A DNA stretch of 64,000 nucleotides from NCBI GenBank assembly GCA_037178975.1, contig JASJZH010000001.1, forward strand, positions 7,982,501-8,046,500. Reading direction: 5' to 3'. The position numbers were made by a program, and so were the translations under genes. Below, piece by piece: positions 27,101 to 37,850 of this stretch; the first letter of the stretch is position 1; each line of letters begins with the position of its first letter. Source of the DNA: Oscheius tipulae (Eukaryota > Nematoda > Chromadorea > Rhabditida > Rhabditidae). The notes beneath the pieces were generated by a model that did not search any database, was not told where the DNA came from, and saw only the letters and a program-made list of their open reading frames with translations.

Positions 27101-29405
27101 TCATAAAGTGGCAAATTTGTTTTATGTGATCGTAAAATAAGTTACAAACGTTTAAACTTGCCATGAGGAATGACCCCATGTTCCCAGAATGGTCTTGCTG
27201 ATCAGAAGCCATAAATAATTAAAAACTGGGCTGGGGCAGGATTGATACGAGCAAAAATGCTGATCGCTGACGGTTCAGTAGATCAAGATCAAAGGACAGG
27301 TACAAAGCACGGGCAGTAAGAGTCTCTCCTTCCTCTGCAGCCTCTACTATTTGGTTTCTTGCCGCCGACAAGAATAGGCTCTCAACTACCGAGAAAAGCA
27401 CAGACTGGCGAGCAGAAAACATGTGTACTGACTGTACTGTCATAGGGAGAGAGAGAGCCTCTCGTCCTCTTTTTCCAAGTGTGGCCAGGCTGAGCTAACA
27501 GACAACTGCGGGAGCACACCTGCTCGACCGCGCGGCGAGAAGGACAGCGCCCCGGGGCTATCAAAACAGCCCGAAATTGCTCTCCGAGATTAGCCTTATT
27601 CGAGTTTAATATTTGGAGAGGAAGTAGCCAAAACAGGCTGGAAGGAACCAAAGATCTTTCGAGGAACAGTCTGATAATTATGCTAACAAATTGGAGCCAA
27701 TTTGGGCAGCAGAGAAGCCTAATTATTGGCGGGAAGAGTCTTCTTCTTGTTTCTACAAAATGTCAAATTATTCCCCGAGGTTTAGCGAGGCAATGATGGT
27801 GCGACTAATCCAGGAGGGGGTCTCGCGCCGTATGCACGACCGCGGTTGACTCAACGTCACGCACACGAAACAACAGCACACAAAACAAATAAAACTGCGG
27901 AGTAGTCTCACTCTGCTGCTACTTTTTGCAGTAACACTATTTTGAGGGACACGTGGAGATATAAATAGCAGGGAGAGGCTAGAACTCGGCACCTTCCATT
28001 AGACAAGAGGGTCTAAGGTGTCCATGAGCTGTGAATCGAGACGAGCTAGAGAAAGTGATGGGACAGTCTAGTTGAAGAGACTAAAGACCTGTAAATGGTA
28101 GTCAGATGATCAAGGGCAAGAAGTCAGAAGAAGAGGTATTATCTGGCTACAAGTTAAACTCAGCAAAGGTATAATGATCCGTAAGAAAAAAAAAGAGGCT
28201 TTGGCGAGTCTACAGAACGCTTGAGACAGTATGAGATCTGAGCGTGAATAAGGGATGAGTTGTGACCACAAGAAGTGATCTGTGAACAAATCCGTTCCAA
28301 AGCAAAGATGGAAAAGAAACTTGCAATGAGAGAGTGATGGAGTGTAAGAGTTGGAGAAAAGGTTCAGTTTTCATGAGAAGTGTCAAAGCTTCTAGATTCC
28401 TTAACTATCTGAGAATAGGAGCTCATTCAGAACATGCTCTACTCCAAACTGAAAGACATAATAACCCATTCATAGTCTTGAAGAGCTCGATGTGATTAGA
28501 TGAATTGAAAAGCCGGTCAACATTCGTTAGACCACTTTCAAAGATCTATCTCTCCTTGATCGTTGCTCAGCAGAATCTAACTTACTGTGACTGTGAACGG
28601 GTAAACGATTCTCATTAGCATTCCTTCTCCCAACCTTTTTTGTTCTTGTCTTGGCATCTGATTCACGCACTATTCAGAGACTCGCGTGCCGGCTGCTCAA
28701 AACATGCGAGACATTTCCCCCCAAAAAGGGCTGTTTTTCATCGGGAAAATACACGCCATCGTAGGATGGTAGTGGCTCGAGACAGTTGAAAAGGATTTGG
28801 AGAGATTTCTCAAAAAGTTCTCTTCAAAATGACCAGTTTCGAGAGAGGATGATGAGTAAATGTCTATAAAGTCGATTCCCCGTCGTGTGTTGCGATTGTG
28901 TTTTGTAACAACGAGGAGACACATGCGAGGCTGTCGCAGGCCGAGTTCCTCAGTCGAATTTCTCTTTGAATTAAACGGTCAAGAATTGAATAGGGGCACA
29001 ATGGACACATGGGAACTGAAGAAAAATGAGAGAAAGTGGCATGCATATCGACTTTCCCTCCCTACTTATGCTGTTGGGCGGTGCTCGCTATATTTTTCGA
29101 TTACGGTAGATGGCTGGAGTACGCAATATTACGTCACTTTTTGACCGCCAACTGTGTGATTTTGAATTTTACCGCAACTTCATTTTCTAACTTTGTTTGC
29201 TCCTACTTTTGAAACTTTCGGTTCCTATTATCGCTGTTTTTGAAAGGCCTAAAGTGGGTTTGTTCCTTTTGCATAGCGTATAAAACAATGACATTAGCCA
29301 AAATTATGTGTTCTTCGATGTTACAAAACATCTAACGCGGCGGGAATACATCCATGACGCTCATTGATTGATACAAAATCTATTTTTAGGCAATTAACCG
29401 TAAGA
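24178..29405. other. Long non-coding region upstream of MEF2
   Basis: About 5.2 kb with no frame that has splice support or family similarity. The sequence is purine-biased on the plus strand with many GAGA runs (for example 23821-23836, 25985-26000, 26395-26410), and two copies of CTGTGGTACGCCTARTAA at 26786 and 27035. It lies upstream of MEF2 (minus) and ends near the start of the CAF-1 gene (plus). A large upstream control region or non-coding 5' exons of MEF2 are the likeliest contents. Confidence 0.5.
27955..27972. promoter_or_regulatory. TATA / MEF2-like A/T core
   Basis: The sequence GAGATATAAATAGCAGGG contains TATAAATAG, a TATA-box form that is also one mismatch from the MEF2 site consensus YTAWWWWTAR. 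It is GC-flanked and lies ~3.8 kb upstream of MEF2. Function is speculative. Confidence 0.25.
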
Positions 29406-32400
29406 ATGGCGGAGGAAGAGAAAAAAGAAGAAATTGCTGGGGAAGTGGGTGATGAAAACGTCGATCTCAACGAACCGGAGACGAAAAAATTAAAGGTACT
29501 GAATTTGTTCTCAGATAAATTCATTCAATTTAGCTGGATGCCGAGGTCTTCGTTGAATTAGCCAGCTCGCCCGAGGTTCCTTCTACGACACCGTCCAAAA
29601 AGTCGCGGTCCAAAGTCTCCAAGGTTTTTCCACCAACTTTTTTTTTTCGATAATGCCCAATTTTTGCAGGAAGAACGCGAGGCTGAGAAGGCTCGAAAAG
29701 CCGAGGAAAGAAGGATTAAAGATGAGGAACGCAAGAGGGAAAAGGACCGTATTGCTGAGGAAAAGAGACTGGAAAAGGAGCGTAAAGACAAGTCAATTCT
29801 TTCAATGGCCTTGAAACGCAGTATTTTTCAGAGAAAGAGAAGAGAAAAAGAAGGAAGAGTTGAGGATTAAGGAAGAGAAGAAAAAGGCTCAGGATGAAGC
29901 GAAAGAACAGAAGAAGAAGGATGAGGAAGAGAAACAACGACAGAAGACCTTGAAAAAAAAGGAGGAGGAGGAACGTCAGGATGCCAAACGAAGGGAAGAA
30001 GTAAGGTTTACTCTTGATTGAAACTACGAGGCCAGAAAATCGAAACGTTAAATCGACAAGCAATAAAATACCGTTTCGTTAGCAGAGCACAGTGCCAAAA
30101 AGCTCTTGACACTCGAATGGCTCGCTCGCTCGAACCTTTTGGAAGAACAGAGCACTGTGAGCCTCGTCTGCACGAAAAATGCGGCGCTTGGCTAGAAAGC
30201 CTCGAAGACATGTTTCAAATCGAGGTGAAGTGGTCGTCGCGACACGCCCGACCTACCACATCCGGTCGCACTTGCAGTATTCTGATGGTCATTGTATTTC
30301 AGCTGGAAGAGATCAAGAAGAAGCAGCGAGAATCACAAAAGTTTCTGGGATTCTTCAAGAAACTTAACAAGGAGGGAAGCGATGAGTCGGAGGCTCCCGA
30401 AGAACATTTAAAGAAGGTTTGGTATAAGCCGTTTAGGGTCCGTTTCTCTTCGAAAAACCTCTTATTTGAACGATTTAGCACAAGGCTGGTGCTGTTCGTG
30501 CTCCTGTTCATCGACGCGCTACACTTTCCGTCGACGTTGACCTTCTGACACAACATGCTGAGGTTCACGGCGTGAAATCAAGAAAAAATTTTGAACATTT
30601 CAGATCACCACCGCCACCTACCTCAGTTCCGCTGCCGTCAAAAACCGAAAATTAAAGTGCGCTCGTAAAGAGTAAGAAACTGGCTTTTCTTCTGATTAAA
30701 CTTACTTTTAGTAAATTGAAGGCTAAACTCTTCCAGTTTCACGATAACTTTCGCCCGCCCTACTACGGCAGTTGGAGGAAAAAGGACACGGGCATCAAGC
30801 CCAAGAGGCCATGGCTCCCGTCTTCCCAAGCTCTAGACTATGAGGCTCGTTTTCATTATTGTCTTCAAACATTTTTATTGTTCTAACCCAGGAGTCAACT
30901 CGATGCCTGCCTTCAAAAATTCCCCTCTTTCCTACTCCAAGAGGTCCCCCTTTCGTTTTTTACTGCGATCTGCGCGACCCTTTGAGTAGTTGGAACATTT
31001 TTAAAATAAGCTAGTCTACAGCCCCTTCGAGCGTGCCTAACATGTCCATTCCTATAATAACGATTGCTAAAGACTTTATCGAAGAGTCATATCCAGGGTT
31101 CTAGTGGCGACTCTTAGCACACCAACTTTTGCGCTATAACTGTCTGATCAAAACGCGGCCTACACACAGTTTACTGCAACTTTGTGCTCAGATTCTGTTC
31201 ATCAAACTCTGCAAAATGACACTTTACTGACCTCAAACCTATCAAAACCTTGTCTGCCTGAACTGCCAAACTATATCTATCATTTCTCGATAACCGTTTT
31301 TTTCTTGCCGCAGGAGCATGTCTCCCCTTCCCTGCCTGTCTTTATGTCTTTTACAGCTGAAAACAACTTTGCAAAAAGCTTACTGTCCACAGGTTTCGAA
31401 CCCGGGTCGCCTAGGTCGCAGTTCGAGTAACGTCTCTTAGCAGTACACTAGCGCTGAAACTGGATTTCCGACCAAAATGCGACCTACTCTCACTTTACTA
31501 CAAGTTTATGTTGTAATTACGGCGTATTCTTGCTCAGCTCGTCGAACGCTACAGAATGGCACTTCACTGGTCTCAAGCCGATATAAGGAAACGATTTGCC
31601 TCGGAGCGGAATCGAACCCACAAAGGACGCTGGCGGCGACGGCGCCCCTTAGCATAACACTAACTTTGTCTCTAAAATTTTGAAGCTCTGTAACTTTGTT
31701 TGGGGTAGGGAGCACCTAAATTTTACTGAATATACTTATTAAGCTCAAAATTGTCTATAAACTGGTACTTTACAAAAAATTTGGCCCCGGCGGGATCCAA
31801 ACCACCGGTCCCCCTAGTCTGCGCGACCCCCCTCTGTGCCAAACGAACTATCTCACTCAGTCCTCTAACTATTCACCGTTTTCAGGCCGACTCCGACGCC
31901 GACTGGGAAAACGAGCCGGACGATGGTGACGAGTGCAAGTCCGACGAAGAGGTTGGTTAGGTCACGGTTGTCTCCTCAAAGAGCAAGATCTATAACTAAA
32001 CAGCACCAGTTAGTTCCTTGTAAGAACAGTCTGACTCCTGAGACGAGCCCCGCAATGTCTTTTTGGGCGTAATCCAGTGCATCATGTAACAGGAATTCAC
32101 TGACCCAAAGCATTTTACTGGCACCCATTCGAATTTGGTTTCTTCTATACGCAACATGTTTGTGCCCACAATTTCCCCCTTATCGTCGACTGCCTTCTCG
32201 ATCTTTGATAAACTGTTATAGCAAGATAGAGTAATTTAATAAGTTCCGTTCGAGTTCTCTAAAAAAGTCGATTTCCTGTTTGATTTCAAAAGTTCAGATG
32301 GACTCGATCAATAATAACTGATTTTTCAGGATCCTGAAGTGGACGAGCAGCAGGATTCGGATGCGGACGAGTTCATGGTTGAGCCGGGCTACCTATCAGA

Positions 32401-32596
32401 TGGAGAAGGTCAAGAAGAGAGTGACGAGTCGAATGAAAGAGACGCAGAGGGTCGTGCGGAGCGGCTCGCAGCGCGTGCTAGCGAGTGGAAGCGAAACGTT
32501 CTCAACAAGTCCAAGGTGTTGATCCCAGTTTGTGTAGGACCCACATTCGAGCCGACATCATCGCTATTGGCCTATCCGGTCTATATTCTTCCCTAA
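29406..32596 (+). CDS. CHAF1A: Chromatin assembly factor 1 large subunit (p150)
   Basis: Ten exons (29406-29495, 29534-29623, 29670-29791, 29832-30000, 30303-30416, 30479-30571, 30604-30671, 30712-30844, 31886-31951, 32330-32596) join in frame to about 403 residues. The N-terminal half is the KER-type lysine/glutamate/arginine coiled region. The histone-binding ED region follows with FQFHDNFRPPYYGSWRKK, LDYE|ADSDADWENE and the GYLSDGEG motif. After the last exon's NKSKVLIPV (compare the VLQPV block of vertebrates) the frame ends soon, so the winged-helix C-terminal part of larger homologues is missing or on unfound exons. It would deposit H3-H4 on replicated DNA. Exon 8 ends GAG|GC, a GC-AG intron of 1,041 bp filled with SINE-like repeats. 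Confidence 0.9.
30895..31865 (-). repeat. Cluster of tRNA-like SINE copies in the CAF-1 intron
   Basis: At least three, probably four, minus-strand units each have an A-box-like word followed by a B-box-like word: TGCTAAGAG...GGGTTCGAAACC (31453-31392), GTTAGTGTTATGCTAAGGGG...GGGTTCGATTCC (31664-31608), TGGCACAGAGG...GGTTTGGATCCC (31850-31793), and a decayed one near 31135-31085. The left part (30897-30995) shares GATGCCTGCCTT and GCGAT-TGCG-GACC-TTGAGTA...GAACATTTTT with 51675-51825 in the P4-ATPase intron. Confidence 0.6.
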
Positions 32597-32682
32597 ATCT
32601 TTCATATTATTTCAAACCCGGCAACAGGCTCTTTTGCCGTCGCCGGGGCTGTTTTGTGGCCGCGGGCGTTGTGCCCGCCGGC

Positions 32683-34175
32683 ATGCGACAGCACTCCATG
32701 TCTAGTGTCAGAAAGTTAAACGAGGTGAGTGCTCCTGGCCCCTTAATTCTCCTTGATTTTCTGACCCGAATGCCCCTTTTCCCGCTCCAAAACGCTTTAC
32801 ATTGTGATGTGTTTATGTTTACAGTAAATTTGCATGATTCTATCAGTTTTTCATTGAATTTCCCCCTATTTGTCTAAACCCCATTCTCTTTCAAAAACCT
32901 CCGATTTAACCCCCGCCCCCTAGTCTCTCCTATTTCTCTTTTTTGTAAAATGATTCTCCTCTGGTCAACTGTAAAAGCATCTCCCTTATCCACCTTCCGT
33001 TGTATCTGTTGTGGATAAACTGACTTTCTTCCATTTTTTCGTAAGGAACCGCTTTTCACTCGAACAGACATCTTTTCGTTTGAAACTACGCTGAAATTGT
33101 TCGTGTAGCTCAATTAGTCTAGCAGCATCTTTGGACTCCAATTAAGGGCACGCCTGGCAGACAGTTCCATCGCGCATAATTGCCTGTTCAGCTTTTATTT
33201 AATTGGCATCGAGCTATTATCTTTTTCCTAATGCCTCGAGTTGTTTCGCAATGATGACATCTAGTGGAGAATCAATATTTTCCTAGAATTAGTGCCTTCT
33301 TCTAACCGAAGCATTTGAGATTTTGTCAAGAACCATCCAGTTTCCATATATTTCAATCAGTTGCATTTGTCTGCACACTCGCCCCGCTGCTATATTGATT
33401 TCTCTTCAGCTCGGGGTCTCCAATTATGCAGCTGGCGAATATTTTCAACCACGTTTTTGGAAGAGATCTTAGGGAATTTCGATGTGATTGCATGCCAAAT
33501 AGTTTTGAGAGTTTCACAAAATGTAGGAAAGTTTCAGCTGGTGCACGAATGCCAAGTGCAGCTGGCTCTGTTCCGACATGCTACTCAGGGCATCGGTACG
33601 GCCCAAGATGGCGCCTCCTTGCGAAGGTATCGAATCTATTGACATTTTAACACGGTTCCCGTTGCAGAGAGGTGGAAACGGCGGGTAGAGCATGCCTGAA
33701 AGCCTGTGAGGCCGCCAGAAATTGCGTCCTGCCACAGCTTCGACATGAAGGTGGGAGATTCTAGATTCATAGCGGAATGTGTACATGTTTAGGAGTAGAA
33801 TTTACCCGAAATGCGTCCCAATTCATCGGCTGCGTAGCTGCCTACGTGGTGGAGATGAAGCGCTGTGTCGCCTTGGAACGAACCTTTCCCGCCCCTACAG
33901 AGCCTTCAATAACGCCTCAAATGGTTCGTTTAGGAAAGAGAAAACTTGATGAAAAGAGATTTATAGATAGCCAATATGGAATCTATGTTGGAAACGTTAG
34001 AAAATTTAATAACAGTCCATTTTTCAACTAGTGAATCTTCCCCTACAGATAAGGTGAGTCTTCCTTCCAAAGCTCTATAGGAAAATCGGCATTTCAGGTA
34101 ACCCCACGACGAAGAAGGGCTACTTCCTGTCGGCCGCAGTGTGTATGCTCAAAGCTAAAGACAAGCTATGCCTGA
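32683..34175 (+). CDS. R7-RGS anchor protein, R7BP/RSBP-1-like
   Basis: Five exons (32683-32724, 33538-33626, 33668-33750, 33793-33923, 34098-34175) join in frame to 140 residues. The core reads LNELVHECQVQLALFRHATQGIG, LRREVETAGRACLKACEAARN, then a second helical segment with IGCVAAYVVEMKRCVAL; this matches the R7BP pattern (ECQ/EF-x-Q-x-ALYR...LR-x-E...TR-x-x-C-x-x-A-x-x-A). The C-terminus is VTPRRRRATSC...CVC..., basic with cysteines, as in the palmitoylated membrane anchor of R7BP. It would tether R7-family RGS-Gbeta5 complexes to the neuronal plasma membrane. The start ATG is 87 nt after the CAF-1 stop, and the first intron is 813 bp. The homology is read by eye, so the call is good but not certain. 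Confidence 0.72.
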
Positions 34176-34389
34176 CCCGTCTCCTAGGCACCAATTATGG
34201 CATAATCCACCTCCCTAAAAGTCCCAGATATCTAGTCAAAACAATCTCCTCATTGTAAATACTCGATGCAAGATGCTCTATCAGTCAGTGTAGTCTTTGC
34301 AGCAAGAAAAGTTATAAACATTTCGTCTCTACATAAGAATTTTTACCTAAAAACAATAACAAACTGTTCAACAATGGGAGGTGGTGTAT

Positions 34390-35904
34390 TTAACGAAAAT
34401 CTCTTCCAGAGTGCTCGGGATAATGGCGCTGACCTTCATTCGACGAACGGACACTGTAAACGCGATTTTAAGTGAAACACCCACACAATTCTCAATGTCA
34501 AGATCCCGATCTTGACCCTCTCCAATCGCCCACTCTCGATAAATAGAAAACTTACGCGTTTTGAAGAAGATGTTGAGCGAGATCAATCTGCCTGGATGTT
34601 CCGGTTATTGTGATGAGACGCTCATTCTTTTCAGTAAGGGGCTCCACTGAAATGGCAGCACCAGTCTCTTCACGAATCTTCTTGATGCGCTTTCCGTTTC
34701 TGCCAATAATAGCGCCGCCGAGATTTGCCGGGATAGTCACCTGTAGTGAATTGCTTAAAATCTGTGGAGAAACAAGCAGAATACCAGATCCGAATGGATT
34801 TCGCCATCCAAGTTCTGTCCGCTATAAATTTGATGAGGCATCCTACGGCCAAGAGGGCGTTGAACTACATAAGGGGGAAGAATGGGGGGAGGAGGAGGTG
34901 CCTGAATCTGCTGAATTTGCATTCCACCGTAACTCGTTCCAGCAGTTCCACCTCGCCTGAAATCGTTGTTTAGAAACATGTCGAAGTAGAAGACCAACAT
35001 AATTCGGGGATTGTGGGGAAATTCTTTCTCGTAGTGGCTTCGAGCTTCTTTTAGAGGAAGGAATTGATCACAGGGAAATCCTCCATACTCGCGGACCAGA
35101 TGCGGAGCATAATTGGAGGTATCGTAGTTGGACCAGCCACCCTGAACATGGGATGAATTTGAGAAGGACATCACTATGCCTTGACAGCAACATTGCGCAA
35201 TTCTTCAACAATAAGACGAGCAGTCTGGACCAGTCCAGTGGCATCTCCAGTAACGAGGCATATGCGGTCGGTGGACTTTGGAGCGAGGCTCTGATAGATC
35301 TGAATAAAAAGCAAGTTACGTCAAAGCATCTTCTAACCTTTATTTGCGTACCAGCCTTCTCGCGTAGCTCCTTGATTTTGGCTCCGGCTCGACCGATGAG
35401 AGCGCCGGCGTGACTCTGATGGACGAGGAATCGCACATCCAGCTTACCAATGTCGTTTAACTGAACATAATATCATGAGAATGGTTAAACAACAAAAGAA
35501 AACATCTTCTAGTCGTGTCATCACGTCTTGGAACAAAGGTACAATCTTTTCGGGAGTAGCAACTAGATTGACCGTTCTTTCGGGAGACTGAGAGTCCGGA
35601 ACGGCGACTTGAGCATCATACTAAAACAGCGATTATCAGTGAAACAAATATAGAAGCTTACTTCACTACGCAAACGTTTGATGTTCTCTCCTTTTCTTCC
35701 AATTATTCCACCGGCACTTTTTGTTGAAACGAGGAGGCGCATCTCGTATCTTCCTGCAGCAATAGCATCCGTGAAGCTAAAGTAAAGCCGTTTTTCGGGA
35801 CTATAATATCAGAATAATAACAGAAAGATGGAAAGAACTCACGTGTCACACTTAGACTTTTTGCTGGCGGCGATGTGTTCGATCTCCTGATGATCCCGCT
35901 TCAT
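34390..35904 (-). CDS. HNRNPK: hnRNP K, three KH domains
   Basis: Nine exons (35904-35843, 35776-35662, 35620-35504, 35460-35338, 35299-35192, 35141-34999, 34956-34785, 34740-34556, 34453-34390) give 362 residues. KH1 has [25 protein letters not shown]2 has [31 protein letters not shown], and KH3 has [32 protein letters not shown]; all three GxxG loops are intact. A glycine/proline-rich linker ([10 protein letters not shown]) precedes KH3, replacing the longer RGG/KI region of vertebrates. The tail is short and hydrophilic. It is a poly(C)-binding RNA and DNA regulator. The start is fixed by MKRDH following a TTTTTCAG acceptor ~21 nt upstream. Confidence 0.95.
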
Positions 35905-36463
35905 TCTTTATATCGAAGCTGACTGAAAAATGCAATTGGAGCGGGAAAGATCACGATAAAGTGGACATATTTCCAGAAAAGATTGTGCATTACCCTATGA
36001 GCCTCTAAGGCAATTCTGTATACACGATTTCTCATTTGTAACATAACGTAGGTGAAGTAAGACTGCAAAGAGAATGTATATTACGGAAAGTGGAAGAAAA
36101 AGTAGTTATTTCTACAGCAGATCGTCTCGTTTTTTTCCCCAACACTTTGCTGTATTGAATCCTCGTTGAAATGGACACTGTAAACAGTTAAAACAATAAA
36201 AAATAACTGATATAATGACAAATTCAAGAAGGCATGAACCGAATAACAATCTTGTTTCAAATTTGCCGCCCCTTCTTACGATGCTCATTCGCGCGATTTC
36301 AAACATAGTTTTATTATTCTGACAGTTCTGTTTTGATTGTTCACTCTTGATTGTTCGACAATCGAGCACCAACTCTACAAAACATTCAGAAGAAACGGAA
36401 TAACTTGTCTGAAAACAATAAAAGTAGCTGGCTTCAGTTAGCTAGCAATTTCCCCCCATAGAG
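35905..36463. promoter_or_regulatory. Divergent intergenic region hnRNP K / tail-anchored protein
   Basis: About 560 bp between two outward-facing start codons, therefore containing both promoters. AT-rich; no frame with splice support was seen. Confidence 0.4.
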
Positions 36464-36829
36464 ATGGCTGACAATCAGGACAACGAGGATGACGGAAATA
36501 GCAAGCCGAACGGCTTCAACAAGGAGGAGCACAAGCGCGAGGTGCAACGTCTTCGCTCCATCAAGAAGCAGAGAACTATGAAGTTGGCCGAGAGATTCGA
36601 TGACGTGGTGCCTTCGCCTGGAAGGACGAGTCTGGGTGTGGAGAGCATTCACAATGACGTCTTCTCGGAGCCGGGAGCAGAGACGGACCAGCTGAACTAT
36701 CTCAACCAGCTCATCGAAGACGAATCGGATCCTCAACAGAAGCCACCCCCTCCCGCTGTCCTACCGTCCATCATGGCCCTCGTCGCCATTCTTCTGGCTG
36801 CAATCATCACCTTCTACCTGAAAAAGTAG
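36464..36829 (+). CDS. Small tail-anchored membrane protein, 121 residues
   Basis: Single-exon frame: an acidic, hydrophilic N-terminus (MADNQDNEDDGNSKPNG), a basic helical middle (HKREVQRLRSIKKQRTMKLAERFD), an acidic linker with a PPPP run, and a C-terminal hydrophobic segment (IMALVAILLAAIITFYL) ending KK. The layout is that of a tail-anchored protein of the ER or mitochondrial outer membrane. The family is not recognised. Poly(A) signal AATAAA at 36843. The coding bias and the downstream signal make it likely real. Confidence 0.7.
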   Translation: MADNQDNEDDGNSKPNGFNKEEHKREVQRLRSIKKQRTMKLAERFDDVVPSPGRTSLGVESIHNDVFSEPGAETDQLNYLNQLIEDESDPQQKPPPPAVLPSIMALVAILLAAIITFYLKK

Positions 36830-37228
36830 AGCAGCTGATATGAATAAAGCATTTCAAACAGTATAACATTATGCGCGAACTTTAATCAGTTTGGTAGTAT
36901 CTTGTAAACGAAAAAAGTGACCTCGTTCGAATAAAGCATCAAAACTGAACAGAGGACTGTGTACTCTGCTGGATTGATTTCCAGCTGACTGCCACCTTTT
37001 TTTATCAGTCAACACTCGTCTGACGTGTTCTTTCTTCTCGTCTTTTTGTTTTCTTCACAGTAAAACTTTCATCAGATTCCCTGTGTTATTCCTTGTATTC
37101 CTGTCACATGTCAATATAACTGGGCATTAGGTCGTACCAGGACACGTGCAGGGCTGACCAGCTGTTTATAGCAAACAAGGACAGCTTTAAAGAGAGCACC
37201 ATATCTGGAGTGAAGAAAGCAATCAGAG

Positions 37229-37850
37229 ATGAACCAGCTGAAACTTGTGACCTCTTCCGTCTCCTTCAACCCTCAGGTAAGTCCCGTAACCTGTCGTAAT
37301 GTCCAGATGCATTTTTTGCTGAGTTTCTTAAACTAATTTTTTTTTTTTTGAAGTTTGTGAGGAAGACGGTTTTTGTTCAGATCAGAGGACGACAGCGACG
37401 AATCGAAATGATCCTGGACTCACTGCACATTCCCTACATGGTAGTAGATATTTCTGTGGATAAGCACTATAGACAACTGGCTCGAGGAAATGTACCCGCC
37501 CTTTTTGTCGACGAGGAGTTTATTGGGGTGAGTTCGAGTAGTATATCTATCACATCTCCCGACTACTTTCTGGCTCAGACTTTCGTATTTCTGATCGAAA
37601 ATGTGTGCAAAGTTGAAGGGAACGCCAAGAGCTGCAACTTTGTAGTACGTAGACGGAAAAGCACCCCGAAAGTTACAAGTGTCAGCCGGAGTTGAGCACA
37701 GTTCACATGTCATTCTTATCAGAGAGAGAGAGAGAGAGAGTTTTTCAGAACTTTGAAGACTTTGAGTCGGCAGTGGACGGCGGTCTGCTCTTCGAATTCC
37801 TTCGAATGCCTCCTGAGCCCGAATTTGCTCCACCCATCCTGGCTACATAA
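37229..37850 (+). CDS. SH3BGRL-like thioredoxin-fold protein
   Basis: Three exons (37229-37276, 37381-37527, 37749-37850) give 98 residues. It opens with LKLVTSSVSFNPQ, followed by RQRRIEMILDSLHIPYMVVDIS, NVPALFVDEEFIG and NFEDFESAVDGGLLFEFLRM. These match the SH3BGR-like family, a glutaredoxin-like fold that lacks the redox CxxC; no CxxC is present here. Proposed roles are as a small scaffold. Intron 1 is 104 bp; intron 2 is 221 bp and contains a decayed hairpin repeat and a GA microsatellite. Confidence 0.87.
37595..37740. repeat. Decayed hairpin element and (GA)n in SH3BGRL intron 2
   Basis: TGCAAAGTTGAAGG ... GCTGCAACTTTGTAGTA forms an imperfect stem related to the hairpins at 22940 and 44655. 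It is followed at about 37722-37740 by a pure GA run. Confidence 0.5.

Noticed and set aside
29716-30063. Leucine/phenylalanine-rich minus-strand frame, apparent membrane protein
   Set aside because: It is antisense to the lysine/glutamate-rich KER region of CAF-1; AAG/GAG codons read backwards as CTT/CTC.
33111-33180. Possible tRNA or SINE near the R7BP-like intron (GTAGCTCAATTAGTCTAGCA)
   Set aside because: The A-box-like word is good but no B box follows at tRNA spacing and no cloverleaf forms by eye.
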